Source: Pseudomonas sp. Bout1 (lineage in GTDB: Bacteria; Pseudomonadota; Gammaproteobacteria; Pseudomonadales; Pseudomonadaceae). From it: a stretch of DNA of 64,000 nt. Below, piece after piece: positions 1 through 8,818 of the stretch. The position numbers and the translations under genes were made by a program. The notes under the pieces were generated by a model, which saw only the letters and a list, made by a program, of their open reading frames with translations, did no database searches and was not told the DNA's origin. Within the stretch, counting starts at the first letter, position 1; the number at the start of each line of letters is the position of its first letter. Location: positions 3,859,001 through 3,923,000 of the forward strand of contig NZ_JAVIWK010000001.1 of NCBI RefSeq assembly GCF_034314165.1, read 5' to 3'.

Positions 1-48
1 GCCGACCAGGTTTCACAGGTGCTGGCCAAGGCGCTGCTCAAGGGCTGA
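1..48 (+). CDS. C-terminal end of an unidentified protein (partial)
   Basis: The window opens inside a plus-strand reading frame that reads ADQVSQVLAKALLKG and stops with TGA at 46-48. Only 15 residues are visible, too few to name a family. It ends two bases before the stop codon of the convergent diguanylate cyclase, a spacing typical of two real genes meeting tail to tail. Confidence 0.5.
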   Translation, partial: ADQVSQVLAKALLKG

Positions 49-50
49 AG

Positions 51-1178
51 CTACTCGGCCACCGCCACCTGGTTGCGCCCCAGGGCCTTTGCCCGGTAAA
101 GCGCCTTGTCTGCCGTGTTCATCAGCCCGTGCAAGTCTTGATCCACAGCCCGGGCCCAGGCCACCCCGAGGCTGGCGGTAAGCCCATGCACCGGCTCGCT
201 GGTCAGCCCGGCGATGGCCTTGATCAACTGCTCGGCGATGTCGCGCCCGGTCTCCAGCGAGGTGTCCGGCAACAGCACCGCAAACTCTTCGCCGCCCAAC
301 CGGCCATAGACATCGGCCTGGCGAAACGACGCGCTGATCACCCCGCCAATTTGCCGCAGCACCTGGTCGCCGGCCTGGTGGCCGTAGGTGTCGTTGATGT
401 TTTTGAAGTGGTCCATGTCCATCATCAGCGCGCATAAGGGTTGCTGGTGCTGCCGGCATTGCTCGTACAGCAACTGCGCATGTTCAAAAAACGCCCGGCG
501 ATTCATCAGGCCGGTGAGTTCGTCGGTTTGTGCGGCGCGGGTGGAGATATTGTGGGCGCGTTCCATTTGCCGGGTCAGGCGAAAGGCTTTCTCCAGGGCA
601 TCGGAGAGTTTGCGCGTGGCGCCGCCTACAAAGGAAGAAAACACCAGCACCGCCAGCCCCATGCCCACTTGCATCGAGGACGGTTGAAACAGCAGCCACA
701 CCGTACACGGCAGCAGTACCAGGGCCATGGACACCAGCGTCATGTAGCGATAGGCCGAATAACACGAGACCGCGCTGACGGACATGCCCACGGTAAACAG
801 CATCACCAAAGCCTGGGACAGTCGGTCGTCAGTCGGTATCAGCGCCAGTGCGCCTGCGCCCCATACCCCGGCAGACAGCATCAGCGTGATCCAGTAGCGC
901 CGTTCCCAGCGGGCGGGAGTGCGCTCATGGTTGGGGCAGCGAAACCAGGCCATAAACATCGATACACGCAACAGTGACGTGCCGGCCAACACCACCAGCC
1001 AGACCATTATTACCGTGTGGTCAAACCGTTCCCAGCACAGCCAGCACAGCATGGCGGCCGCCATATAACTGCCGAAAACCGCAGAGAATGACTGTCGAAA
1101 TAGCTGATGCAACCGATCTGTTCGTACCTGCTCCTCGATGAAGCAATCCTGGTCCTGCCCACGCCCAAGGCCATTCAT
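51..1178 (-). CDS. Membrane-anchored GGDEF diguanylate cyclase
   Basis: Predicted to make the second messenger c-di-GMP from two GTP at the inner membrane. The N-terminal half has about five hydrophobic segments (for example MVWLVVLAGTSLLRVSMF). The C-terminal 165 residues are a GGDEF domain with DELTGLMNRRAF at its start, DMDHFKNINDTYGH for Mg/GTP binding and GGEEF at the active site. RQAD five residues before GGEEF is a complete RxxD product-inhibition site, so an active, feedback-inhibited enzyme is expected. I chose the ATG at 1178 because AGGCGG lies six bases upstream; a GTG at 1295 would add 39 residues. There is no sensory domain other than the membrane part. Confidence 0.88.
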   Translation of the reverse strand: MNGLGRGQDQDCFIEEQVRTDRLHQLFRQSFSAVFGSYMAAAMLCWLCWERFDHTVIMVWLVVLAGTSLLRVSMFMAWFRCPNHERTPARWERRYWITLMLSAGVWGAGALALIPTDDRLSQALVMLFTVGMSVSAVSCYSAYRYMTLVSMALVLLPCTVWLLFQPSSMQVGMGLAVLVFSSFVGGATRKLSDALEKAFRLTRQMERAHNISTRAAQTDELTGLMNRRAFFEHAQLLYEQCRQHQQPLCALMMDMDHFKNINDTYGHQAGDQVLRQIGGVISASFRQADVYGRLGGEEFAVLLPDTSLETGRDIAEQLIKAIAGLTSEPVHGLTASLGVAWARAVDQDLHGLMNTADKALYRAKALGRNQVAVAE

Positions 1179-1328
1179 TTGGTCCGCCTGATCATACTGC
1201 CGCGACAAAGTGCCATTGTGGCATCCTGCCAGTAGCCCTAACAACTGAATCAAGCGTGCCAGAGCGCCGAAAGCAGGATAAATATAGGTGAACACCTTCT
1301 CTCGCGCTCCAGGGATCAGAGCCTACTC

Positions 1329-1856
1329 ATGAATACCCACCCAATAACCACCCAACGCCTGGTTCTCAGGCCCCCGACGGTGAACGATGCAGCGAGTGTG
1401 TTCGCCATCTATGGCGACCCCGAGACCAATCGCTACAACCCGGCGGGCCCACTGGCCAACCTCCCTCAAGCCAAAGCCGCCCTTGCCCGCTGGCTCAAGC
1501 ATTGGGCAGACCATGGTTTTGGCCAATGGGCAATTGCGACCCAAGAGGCGCCGGAATGCGTAATCGGCTTTGGCGGCATCACGTTGTACCACTACGGCAC
1601 GGTGGAGCGAATCAACCTGGGCTACCGTTTCGCCGTCAGCGCCTGGGGCCAGGGATTTGCCACAGAGCTTGCCAGGGCGGCATTGCAATTTGGCTTTGTC
1701 GAACTGGGCCAGCCAACCGTCTACGGCGTGGTTCGACCGGCGCATGCAGCCTCGATCAAAGTGCTGGAAAAAATCGGCATGCAGCGTATCGATGAATTGG
1801 ACGATGTACCCGGGCAGGCACCCAGCCTGGTGTACAGGGCCACGCGGATCCCCTGA
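1329..1856 (+). CDS. GNAT-family N-acetyltransferase (RimJ/RimL type)
   Basis: 175 residues, the usual size for this family. It starts with the typical TQRLVLRPPTVNDA strand-helix. It carries the acetyl-CoA binding region GYRFAVSAWGQGFATELARA (the G-x-G-x-A loop) near residues 97-116 and ends with HAASIKVLEKIGM, the alpha4-beta6 region of RimJ/RimL-like proteins. It should transfer acetyl from acetyl-CoA to an amine on a small molecule or protein N-terminus. The substrate cannot be read from the sequence. It stands alone between a convergent cyclase and an exported hydrolase. Confidence 0.85.
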   Translation: MNTHPITTQRLVLRPPTVNDAASVFAIYGDPETNRYNPAGPLANLPQAKAALARWLKHWADHGFGQWAIATQEAPECVIGFGGITLYHYGTVERINLGYRFAVSAWGQGFATELARAALQFGFVELGQPTVYGVVRPAHAASIKVLEKIGMQRIDELDDVPGQAPSLVYRATRIP

Positions 1857-1988
1857 GCTGTGTATCGCAGTGTGTCCAGCCCGCCCTGGGATACAAACGC
1901 TTTAACCCGGCGGTTTTCTCGAAACAGGCCAGATACACAACGGCGTTCAACTGTGGGCACGCACACTACCCGCCGCTGGAGACTCGCC

Positions 1989-3041
1989 ATGCACACTGCG
2001 TTGAACACACCACCGCGCTTCAAGCCCCGCCGCCTGATGGGCGCTTCGCTGCTGGCCTTCGCGTTTTTGCAGTACGGGGCCCTCGGTGTTGCCAGCGCAC
2101 AAACCCTTCAAGCGCCAACGGCTGCCAGCGCCAGCACCGAAACGGCGTTTGGCCCGTTGAAACACGTAAACGCGGGGTTGCTTAATGTAGCCTACGCCGA
2201 AGTCGGCCCGGCCGATGGCCCGGTGGTGATCCTGCTGCACGGTTGGCCCTACGACATTGACAGCTACGCGCAGGTTGCCCCTTTGCTGGCCGCCCAAGGC
2301 TACCGCGTGCTGGTGCCCTATGCCCGGGGCTACGGCGACACCCGTTTCCGGTCGGCCAAGACCCTGCGCAACGGCCAGCCGGCCGCACTTGCCGTCGACC
2401 TGATCAACTTCATGGACGCCCTCAACATCAAACACGCCGTGCTCGGCGGCTACGACTGGGGCGCACGCACCGCCGACATTGTATCGGCGCTCTGGCCAGA
2501 GCGGGTCAAGGCGCTGGTGTCGGTCAGCGGTTACCTGATCGGCAACCAGGCGGCCGGTAAAAACCCGCTGCCGCCCAAGGCCGAATTGCAATGGTGGTAC
2601 CAGTTCTACTTTGCCACCGATCGCGGCGCTGCCGGCTACGCGCAAAACACCCACGACTTCGCCAAGCTGATCTGGCAGCTCGCCTCGCCGAAATGGGCGT
2701 TTGACGACGCCACCTTCGACCGCAGCGCCAAAGGCCTGGACAACCCCGACCACGTCGCCGTGTCGATCTTCAACTACCGCTGGCGCCTGGGCCTGGTCCA
2801 GGGCGAGAAGCAATATGCAGCGCTGGAACAAAAACTCGCCACCGCCCCGTCCATCGGCGTGCCCACCATCACGATGGAAGGCGACGCCAACGGCGCGCCG
2901 CACCCGGCAGCGCAGGACTACGCCAAGCGCTTCACCGGCAAGTACGAATACCGGCTGATCAGCGGCGGCATCGGCCACAACCTGCCGCAGGAAGCACCGC
3001 AAGCCTTTGCCAAGGCTGTGATTGATGCGGACCACCTGTGA
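1989..3041 (+). CDS. Exported alpha/beta hydrolase, epoxide hydrolase/dehalogenase type
   Basis: About 350 residues with an N-terminal signal peptide (RRLMGASLLAFAFLQYGALG, then VASAQ), so probably periplasmic. The fold is clear: VVILLHGWP oxyanion motif, nucleophile elbow GGYDWGAR with Asp rather than Ser, and GGIGHNLP with the catalytic His near the C-terminus. An Asp nucleophile points to epoxide hydrolases or haloalkane dehalogenases, which form a covalent ester intermediate. I chose ATG 1989 because GGAG precedes it and the signal peptide begins there; the frame is open back to a GTG at 1860. Its TGA overlaps the ATG of the next gene, so the two are co-translated. Confidence 0.85.
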   Translation: MHTALNTPPRFKPRRLMGASLLAFAFLQYGALGVASAQTLQAPTAASASTETAFGPLKHVNAGLLNVAYAEVGPADGPVVILLHGWPYDIDSYAQVAPLLAAQGYRVLVPYARGYGDTRFRSAKTLRNGQPAALAVDLINFMDALNIKHAVLGGYDWGARTADIVSALWPERVKALVSVSGYLIGNQAAGKNPLPPKAELQWWYQFYFATDRGAAGYAQNTHDFAKLIWQLASPKWAFDDATFDRSAKGLDNPDHVAVSIFNYRWRLGLVQGEKQYAALEQKLATAPSIGVPTITMEGDANGAPHPAAQDYAKRFTGKYEYRLISGGIGHNLPQEAPQAFAKAVIDADHL

Positions 3042-3550
3042 TGAAGCGCCTGGACCTAGCTGCACTCGTCGCTGCAACAGCCGCCATTGTGGCCACGGCT
3101 ACCGGGTTCGCCTTTGGCGGCGCGCCCACCCGCGAGCCGTCACCGATCTACGGCGTGACCATTCCCGATGGCTACCGCCAATGGGAGCTGATCGCGCCGG
3201 CCCAGGAAGCCGACCCGCTGAACGAACTGCGAGTGGTGCTGGGCAATAAAGTGGCGCTCAAGGCTTACCGCGACGGCACGCTGCCGTTCCCTGACGGCAC
3301 CGTGCTGGCTAAACTGGCCTGGAAACATGTGCAATCGCCGGAGTTCAAGACCGCCTCGATTCCCGGCGCGGCCACCACTGTGCAGTTCATGGTCAAGGAC
3401 TCGAAGAAATATGCAGCGACCGGAGGCTGGGGTTTTGGACGGTTCATCAACGGCAAGCCGGTGGACCAGGCGCAGCATGAGACATGCTTTGCCTGCCATC
3501 AGGCGTTGGTGAAGAACCACGATTACGTGTTCACCCGGCTGGCGCCTTAG
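3041..3550 (+). CDS. Cytochrome P460-family haem protein
   Basis: 169 residues. A hydrophobic N-terminal segment (LAALVAATAAIVATATGFAF) is a signal peptide or anchor. The body matches cytochrome P460-like proteins: PIYGVTIPDGYRQWELIAPA near the start, PFPDGTVLAKLAWK in the middle, and a c-type haem site CFACH close to the C-terminus. Such proteins are periplasmic and bind one covalent haem; the function of pseudomonad members is mostly unknown. The start codon overlaps the stop of the upstream exported hydrolase (TGATG), suggesting that both act together in the periplasm. Confidence 0.8.
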   Translation: MKRLDLAALVAATAAIVATATGFAFGGAPTREPSPIYGVTIPDGYRQWELIAPAQEADPLNELRVVLGNKVALKAYRDGTLPFPDGTVLAKLAWKHVQSPEFKTASIPGAATTVQFMVKDSKKYAATGGWGFGRFINGKPVDQAQHETCFACHQALVKNHDYVFTRLAP

Positions 3551-3596
3551 CGCAATAGCCCGTTTCAACAACAAACGCGCGGCAACCAGACATCCC

Positions 3597-3685
3597 GTAG
3601 CAGCTGTCGAGCCCAAGCGAGGCTGCGTCGGTGGTGTGTCAGATACACCGCAAACGCAGCCTCGCTTGGGCTCGACAGCTGCTAC
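3597..3685. repeat. 89-bp inverted repeat, copy 1 of 2 (GTAGCAGCTGTCGAGCC family)
   Basis: Nearly perfect hairpin: the left arm begins GTAGCAGCTGTCGAGCC and the right arm ends GGCTCGACAGCTGCTAC, with a GATACACC-containing loop. A second copy of the same length and layout lies at 47022-47110. It sits between the convergent P460 and Mop genes, where it may also end transcription. Confidence 0.85.
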
Positions 3686-3701
3686 GTTGTGTGGGGTTTT
3701 A

Positions 3702-4130
3702 TCAGGCCGGCACGCCCAGGATGATATGAGACGCCTTGATCACCGCCGTCGCACTTACACCCGGCTTCAGGCCCAGCTCGGCCACCGCATCGCGGGTGAC
3801 GATGGAAAACACCTTCGAACCGCCCGCCAATTCAATTACCACCTCAGCATTCACCGCGCCGTCATTCACGCTCAACACCTTGCCTTCCAGGCAATTGCGG
3901 GCCGACAGGCGGATGTCGCTGGATTCAGTCATCAGCATCACCCACGGCGCCTTGATCAGCGCGACCGCTTCCTTGCCCACGGCGATGCCCAGGTTGCGGA
4001 TGCTTTCCATGGTCACCACCGCCACCAACTGCTCGCCGCCCGACAGGGTCAACACGACTTCGGCGTTGACCGCCCCATCCTGGACCTGGCTGACCTGGCC
4101 CTTGAATACGTTACGCGCACTGACTTTCAT
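3702..4130 (-). CDS. Tandem TOBE/Mop-domain molybdate-binding protein
   Basis: 142 residues made of two homologous halves. Each half begins with a (S)ARN...GKV/QV motif followed by DGAVNAEVV and ends with AVIKA or ALIKA. These are two TOBE (Mop) domains, as in molbindins and the C-terminal part of ModE. Such proteins bind molybdate or tungstate oxyanions in the cytoplasm as oligomers and act as a store or buffer. There is no DNA-binding domain, and no ModABC transporter next to it. Start ATG at 4130 begins MKVSARNVFKG, the canonical N-terminus. Confidence 0.9.
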   Translation of the reverse strand: MKVSARNVFKGQVSQVQDGAVNAEVVLTLSGGEQLVAVVTMESIRNLGIAVGKEAVALIKAPWVMLMTESSDIRLSARNCLEGKVLSVNDGAVNAEVVIELAGGSKVFSIVTRDAVAELGLKPGVSATAVIKASHIILGVPA

Positions 4131-4248
4131 GGAAACGACCCTTTTGTTGACTTTTAGGTTAGGAATTGCCGCACATGATTAAACGTAGCGTTTATTAAAA
4201 GCAACTATAGCGCCCTGCTCCGCGGGCAGATCGCTGAAAGTACCTGCC

Positions 4249-4280
4249 AAAAAAAAGACCGCCCAATCGGCGGCCTTCTT
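4249..4280 (-). terminator. Rho-independent terminator of the oprD-family gene
   Basis: On the minus strand, a GC-rich 7-bp stem (GGCCGCC with GGGCGGTC, five-base loop) is followed by a run of eight T. It lies about 23 bases after the porin stop codon. On the plus strand the A run precedes the stem and a shorter TTCTTT follows it. Confidence 0.8.
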
Positions 4281-4302
4281 TCAGGTGCTTGTGCGCGGCT
4301 TA

Positions 4303-5712
4303 TTAAAAGATCGCGTAGGTGTAGTTGAGGATCAGGCGAGTTTGATCCTGGTCGGCGGTGCCGGTGTTGTGGCCATGGTAGCTACCGGTACGGAAGGTGG
4401 TACCGAAGCCTTTGAGCGGGCCTGCTTGCACGACGTAATCAAGACGGAAATCGGTTTCGCGTTCCGACTGATCACTGCCACCGGCGACCTTGGACTTGAT
4501 GTCGCTGCCGTTGAGGTAGGCAATCGAGGCTTTGAGGCCAGGTACCAGGGTTCTGAAGTCATACAGGTACTGGCCGAAATTGACTTGCTCGCCTGCGCGG
4601 GAGAACTGGCCAACCACCGCGTCGGTGAACAGGTAGAAGTCGGAGCCGCCCGCGCCTTGGGCAGTTGGGTCTGCGATGCTGCCCTGGTTGACCCAGACGA
4701 AGCCGCCGTCATCACTCACGCCGATGTGGCCGAGCATCAACTGGCTGCCGCCCAACTGATAGGTGAATGCAGCACTGTAGGTTTTGTTGTCGACTTCACC
4801 GGCGTGCTTGGCATAACCGCCGTTGTTGTTGAACGCGTAGCCAGACGAGCCGTTCTTGCCGTCGCTGGTGCTATCAAAGTAGCGCAGGTCGGTTTTGAAC
4901 GACTGGTCATTACCCAGCGGCAGCACGTGGACCAGGCCGAAATAGTTCTGCTTGTAGAAGTCTTCCAGGTCGGCGTAGTAGTACTGCAACGTCAGGTTTT
5001 TAGCGATGACGTTGTCGGAAGAACCAAACGGCTGGTAGTCAACGCCGCCGAAACGGAAGCTGTCGCTGTCGCGCGAAGCACCGGCGACGCTCAAGCCCGT
5101 GGAGTTGCTCGATGCACGACCTTCAGCCTTGTTCAGTTCACCGCCCACGAACGTGACGTTAGGGATGTCCTTGGAGGTCAGGATACCGCCGTCGAAGGTT
5201 TGCGGTGCGGCACGGCTGTCGTTGGACACCAGGATCGGCAGGATCGGGGCCAGGCCACCGCCCACGTGCAATTCAGTCTGGGAAATCCGGAACTTAACGT
5301 TCCCGGCTGCGCGACCGAAGCTGTCAGCCGGCTCGGTGCCATTGTTCTTGACCGGGAAGAAACTGTTGCCGTTGCCCGACAGGCCAGCACCCGCTGCGTG
5401 GCCATCGCCACCGTCCAGACGCAACGCACCAAAAGCCATCACGTCAAAACCGACGCCGACGGTGCCTTGGGTGTAACCGGATTTGTAGTCGAAACGCAGT
5501 ACTTGAGCCGCTTCACGCAGGTCATTCGCGGTGCCGGAGTGAACGTCGGCGTTGTAGTACATGGTGCGCGAACTGATCGAAGAATGACTGTCTTCGAGGA
5601 AGCCGCTGTGGCCGTCACCCGTGCCGAGTGAGCCGAGACCAAAGCCATCTGCGCTGGCGTGTTGTGCGAGCACGGCCGCGGTCATGGCCAACGCTAATGT
5701 AGAGAGTTTCAT
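4303..5712 (-). CDS. OprD-family outer-membrane porin
   Basis: 469 residues with a classical signal peptide (MKLSTLALAMTAAVLAQHASA). The mature part shows OprD-family features: GFLEDSHSSISSRTMYYNAD at the start, alternating amphipathic strands, and a C-terminal strand ending in aromatic Phe (LILNYTYAIF) for outer-membrane insertion. Members are 18-strand, substrate-specific channels for amino acids, organic acids or aromatic acids. It is divergent from the RpiR-led operon at 5986-11035, so it may be the outer-membrane entry for that operon's substrate; this is inferred from position only. Confidence 0.92.
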   Translation of the reverse strand: MKLSTLALAMTAAVLAQHASADGFGLGSLGTGDGHSGFLEDSHSSISSRTMYYNADVHSGTANDLREAAQVLRFDYKSGYTQGTVGVGFDVMAFGALRLDGGDGHAAGAGLSGNGNSFFPVKNNGTEPADSFGRAAGNVKFRISQTELHVGGGLAPILPILVSNDSRAAPQTFDGGILTSKDIPNVTFVGGELNKAEGRASSNSTGLSVAGASRDSDSFRFGGVDYQPFGSSDNVIAKNLTLQYYYADLEDFYKQNYFGLVHVLPLGNDQSFKTDLRYFDSTSDGKNGSSGYAFNNNGGYAKHAGEVDNKTYSAAFTYQLGGSQLMLGHIGVSDDGGFVWVNQGSIADPTAQGAGGSDFYLFTDAVVGQFSRAGEQVNFGQYLYDFRTLVPGLKASIAYLNGSDIKSKVAGGSDQSERETDFRLDYVVQAGPLKGFGTTFRTGSYHGHNTGTADQDQTRLILNYTYAIF

Positions 5713-5923
5713 TTACTGCGCCCCTGTGAACATTATTTTTTTACTGTCCTTCGAGCGAATACTGTTGCGGCCCTGCAAACACAGCGGATTGTGGCATGGG
5801 GCCGCTAGCGCAGAATGTGAAATTTTTGTCATGTAGCAATGAAAAAACCGTCATGAAAAGGCCGTACAGGGTGGGCTTTATTGGTCGGTGTTTCCAACAA
5901 ACAGCCGAAATCTGCCTTTACAT

Positions 5924-5937
5924 GTAGTATTTACTAC
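5924..5937. promoter_or_regulatory. Palindrome GTAGTA-n2-TACTAC, likely RpiR operator
   Basis: Perfect 6-2-6 inverted repeat, flanked by T on the left, about 50 bases before the ATG of the RpiR-family regulator. It resembles the TGTAnTnnnAnTACA type of site known for the RpiR-family protein HexR of pseudomonads. It lies between the divergent porin and the regulator, so it could control both. Confidence 0.55.
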
Positions 5938-5985
5938 CAATACACTCATTCTCGCCAAGCCGTAGCAAAAACAACAAGGCGCGAT

Positions 5986-6840
5986 ATGACGAACCTACGT
6001 GACAAACTCACCGACGCCACACTCAGCCCTACGCCCTCCGAGCGTAAGGTGATCCGTGCCCTGCTCGACCACTACCCACGCAGCGGTCTCGGCTCCATGG
6101 CTCGCCTGGCAGAACACGCCGGGGTCAGCGACCCGACCATCATGCGGTTGGTAAAGAAGCTCGGTTTCGGTGGCTACGCCGAATTCCAGGACGCCCTCCT
6201 GAGCGAAATGGACCACCGCCTGCGTTCGCCCATCACCCTGCTGCAACCCCGCGCGCACTCGTCCCAGGATGACGCCTGGACCACTTACCTGGATGACTGC
6301 AACCGCGCCCTTCAGGAAACCCAGGCCCTGACCCAGCCCGAAGACGTGCGCGTACTCACCGAATGGCTGCTGGATACCAAGCACCACGTGTTCTGCTTCG
6401 GCGGCCGACTCAGCAGTTTTCTCGCGGGCTATCTGGTGAATCACTTGCGCCTGTTGCGTGCGGGCTGTCATTGCCTGGAAGACAACGCCCAGTTACCCGA
6501 CCGAATCCATGACATCCAGCGCCAGGACCTGGTCCTGCTGTTCGACTACCGCCGCTACCAGACCCAAGCCTTGCGCGTGGCAACCGCCGCCAAGGCGCGG
6601 GGTGCTCGCGTGGTGCTGTTCACCGACATCTATGCCTCGCCGCTGCGGGAACTGGCCGACCTGATCATCAGTTCCCCGGTGGAGTCGGTGTCGGCTTTCG
6701 ACACGATGGTGCCCGCCCTCGCACAGGTGGAAGCCCTGATCGCCACCCTCACTCAGCACAGCCATGGCCTGGATGCCCGCCTGGAAGGGATCGACGCCCT
6801 TCGCACGCAATTCGCGGCTCATCTTCTGGAGGAAAAATAA
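5986..6840 (+). CDS. MurR/RpiR-family transcriptional regulator
   Basis: 284 residues. The N-terminal RpiR helix-turn-helix covers about residues 1-80 (SERKVIRALLDHYPRSGLGS, HAGVSDPTIMRLVKKLGFGG). A C-terminal SIS domain from about 125 on (HHVFCFGGRLSSFLAGYLVN) normally binds a phosphosugar or other effector. ATG 5986 is preceded by AAGGCG; the frame is open back to 5881, but those codons cover the palindrome at 5924. It is followed two bases later by a cysteine hydrolase and heads an operon with a glutamine-synthetase-like ligase. RpiR proteins linked to GS-like enzymes, rather than to sugars, occur in pseudomonads. Confidence 0.9.
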   Translation: MTNLRDKLTDATLSPTPSERKVIRALLDHYPRSGLGSMARLAEHAGVSDPTIMRLVKKLGFGGYAEFQDALLSEMDHRLRSPITLLQPRAHSSQDDAWTTYLDDCNRALQETQALTQPEDVRVLTEWLLDTKHHVFCFGGRLSSFLAGYLVNHLRLLRAGCHCLEDNAQLPDRIHDIQRQDLVLLFDYRRYQTQALRVATAAKARGARVVLFTDIYASPLRELADLIISSPVESVSAFDTMVPALAQVEALIATLTQHSHGLDARLEGIDALRTQFAAHLLEEK

Positions 6841-6842
6841 CC

Positions 6843-7487
6843 ATGTTCACGCTCCCCCATCATTCGCCCCGCGACCTTCCGTTCACTGCGGGCAACACCG
6901 CCTTGCTGCTGGTGGACATGCAACGCGCCTGGCTCGACCCCGCGCTCGACCCGCATTTGCAGGGCCCGCAAGCGCAATACTTTCTGAACCGCGCCCGGGA
7001 AACGGTGATTCCCAATCAGGTCCGGCTGTTGAATGCAGTGCGTGAAGCCAAACAAAACGTGCTGCACACCCTCATCGAAAGCCTGACCGCCGATGGCCGT
7101 GATCGCTCGCTGGACCACAAGTTGTCAGACATGCATTTGCCCAAAGGCAGCTATCAGGCCGGCGTGATTGATGAGCTGACGCCCTTGGAAAATGAAATCG
7201 TGCTGCCCAAGACCTCGTCCGGGGTCTTCAACTCCACCAACATCGACTACGTGCTGCGCAACCTGGAAACCCGGCACCTGATCATCGCCGGCATCGTCAC
7301 CGACCAGTGCGTGGACATGGCCGTACGTGATGCGGCAGACCGTGGCTACCTGGTGACGTTGATTGAGGACGCCTGCGCCACTTACACCCCCGAACGGCAT
7401 CACGCTTGCCTTGAGGCGATCAAGGGTTATTGCTGGATCACCGACACCCAAACCGTGATCAACCGTTTGCAGGAGTGGCGCCCGTGA
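6843..7487 (+). CDS. Isochorismatase-like cysteine hydrolase
   Basis: 214 residues. It carries the family's three catalytic elements: Asp in ALLLVDMQRAWLD near residue 23, Lys in LPKTSSGVFNST near 120, and Cys in GIVTDQCVDMAVRDA near 155. These enzymes hydrolyse amides (nicotinamide, N-carbamoylsarcosine, biuret, ureidoacrylate) or, in some, isochorismate. The substrate is unknown. It sits two bases after the RpiR gene and its TGA overlaps the GTG start of the GS-like ligase, so it belongs to that operon and may release an amine or ammonia from an intermediate. Confidence 0.88.
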   Translation: MFTLPHHSPRDLPFTAGNTALLLVDMQRAWLDPALDPHLQGPQAQYFLNRARETVIPNQVRLLNAVREAKQNVLHTLIESLTADGRDRSLDHKLSDMHLPKGSYQAGVIDELTPLENEIVLPKTSSGVFNSTNIDYVLRNLETRHLIIAGIVTDQCVDMAVRDAADRGYLVTLIEDACATYTPERHHACLEAIKGYCWITDTQTVINRLQEWRP

Positions 7488-8818
7488 GCCTGATCCAGCC
7501 AACGGCAATGACCACCATCGTCACCACCGACCTGATTGGTGTGACCCGCGGACGCTCGTTTCCCACAGACGAGCTTGAGAGCTACCAGCAAGCCGGTGTG
7601 GGCTGGGTGCCGGCCAACAGCGCACTGACACCGCAAGACCGGGTGGCGGAAAATAATCCGTGGGGTTCGTTTGGCGATTTGCGCCTGGTCCCGGACATGA
7701 ATACCCGCGTGCAAGTGCCGAACGGCCCGGACACCGACGCCCCTGCGCTGGACTTCATCCATGCAGACATTTGTGAAACCGACGGCCAACCCTGGGCCGC
7801 TTGCCCACGCACGCTGCTGCGCAACGAGATCCAGCGGTATCGCGACGAACTGGGCCTTGAAGTCACTGCCGCGTTCGAGCATGAGTTCAACCTGGGCTAC
7901 AAAGACCCGAATAACGCTCACCACGCCTTCTCGCTTTCGGCCCAGCATCATGCCGCGTCTTTTGGCGGCTGGCTGTTGAGCGCACTGAAAGCTGCCGGCG
8001 TCGAACCCGAGATGTTTTTGCCCGAATACGGCAAGGCGCAATACGAAGTCACTTGCCGCCCCACTCAAGGCGTGGCGGCGGCGGATCGGGCGGTGAATGT
8101 GCGGGAGATTACCCGCGAAATCGCCCGGCAGATGGGCCTGGATATCAGCTTCTCGCCCAAGCTGGAAGCCGATGGTGTGAGCAACGGGGTGCACCTGCAT
8201 ATCAGCCTGCAGGACCCTGCCGGTAACGCGGTGATGTACGACGCGCAAAGCAGCAACGGGCTGTCCGAAAAAGGCCTGCAGTGGGCGGCGGGCGTGTTGA
8301 AATTCCTGCCCGCGCTGTGCGCCTTCAGTGCGCCCACGCCGGTTTCCTACCTGCGCTTGAAACCTCATCACTGGAGTGCGTCCTACGCCAACCTGGGCCA
8401 ACGCAACCGCGAAGCCGCACTGCGGATCTGCCCGACCATCACCCTCGGCGGCAAGTCCCCGGCGAAGCAATACAATCTGGAATTCCGCCCGCTGGACGCG
8501 ACCGCCTCACCGCACCTGAGCATGGCCACGGTGCTGATTGCCGGCCGCCTGGGCCTCCAGCAAAAGCTCACGCTGCACAGTTCCTCCGATGAAGACCCGG
8601 AGTCCATGAGCGACGAACAACGCCAGGCGCGCCATATCCTCGCCCTGCCCGATACCCTAGAAGACGCCCTCGCCAGCCTGCGCAACAACCCGCAGCTGCT
8701 GGAACAATTGCCGCCACTGATGATGGATGCCTACTTCGCCCTGAAAGCCGAAGAGCTCAAATCGACCGAAAAACTGACGCCTGCCGAACTCTGTGACCAC
8801 TATGCCCGCCTTTACTGA
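7484..8818 (+). CDS. Glutamine-synthetase-family ligase (gamma-glutamyl-amine synthetase type)
   Basis: 444 residues from a GTG that overlaps the preceding TGA and has AGGAG nine bases upstream. It has the GS beta-grasp and catalytic domains: AAFEHEFNLG (metal-binding Glu), GVSNGVHLHISLQ (ATP/metal) and NLEFRPLDATASPHL near 335. The adenylylation loop of GlnA is not apparent. PuuA-like and related enzymes join glutamate to an amine using ATP. The neighbours (cysteine hydrolase, N-formylglutamate amidohydrolase-like protein, permease) support a route in which an amine is imported, gamma-glutamylated and then degraded. The amine cannot be named from sequence. Confidence 0.87.
   Translation: MSLIQPTAMTTIVTTDLIGVTRGRSFPTDELESYQQAGVGWVPANSALTPQDRVAENNPWGSFGDLRLVPDMNTRVQVPNGPDTDAPALDFIHADICETDGQPWAACPRTLLRNEIQRYRDELGLEVTAAFEHEFNLGYKDPNNAHHAFSLSAQHHAASFGGWLLSALKAAGVEPEMFLPEYGKAQYEVTCRPTQGVAAADRAVNVREITREIARQMGLDISFSPKLEADGVSNGVHLHISLQDPAGNAVMYDAQSSNGLSEKGLQWAAGVLKFLPALCAFSAPTPVSYLRLKPHHWSASYANLGQRNREAALRICPTITLGGKSPAKQYNLEFRPLDATASPHLSMATVLIAGRLGLQQKLTLHSSSDEDPESMSDEQRQARHILALPDTLEDALASLRNNPQLLEQLPPLMMDAYFALKAEELKSTEKLTPAELCDHYARLY

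Noticed and set aside
4285..5631. Plus-strand 448-residue open frame opposite the porin
   Set aside because: Antisense shadow of the OprD gene, which has a signal peptide, family motifs and a terminator.
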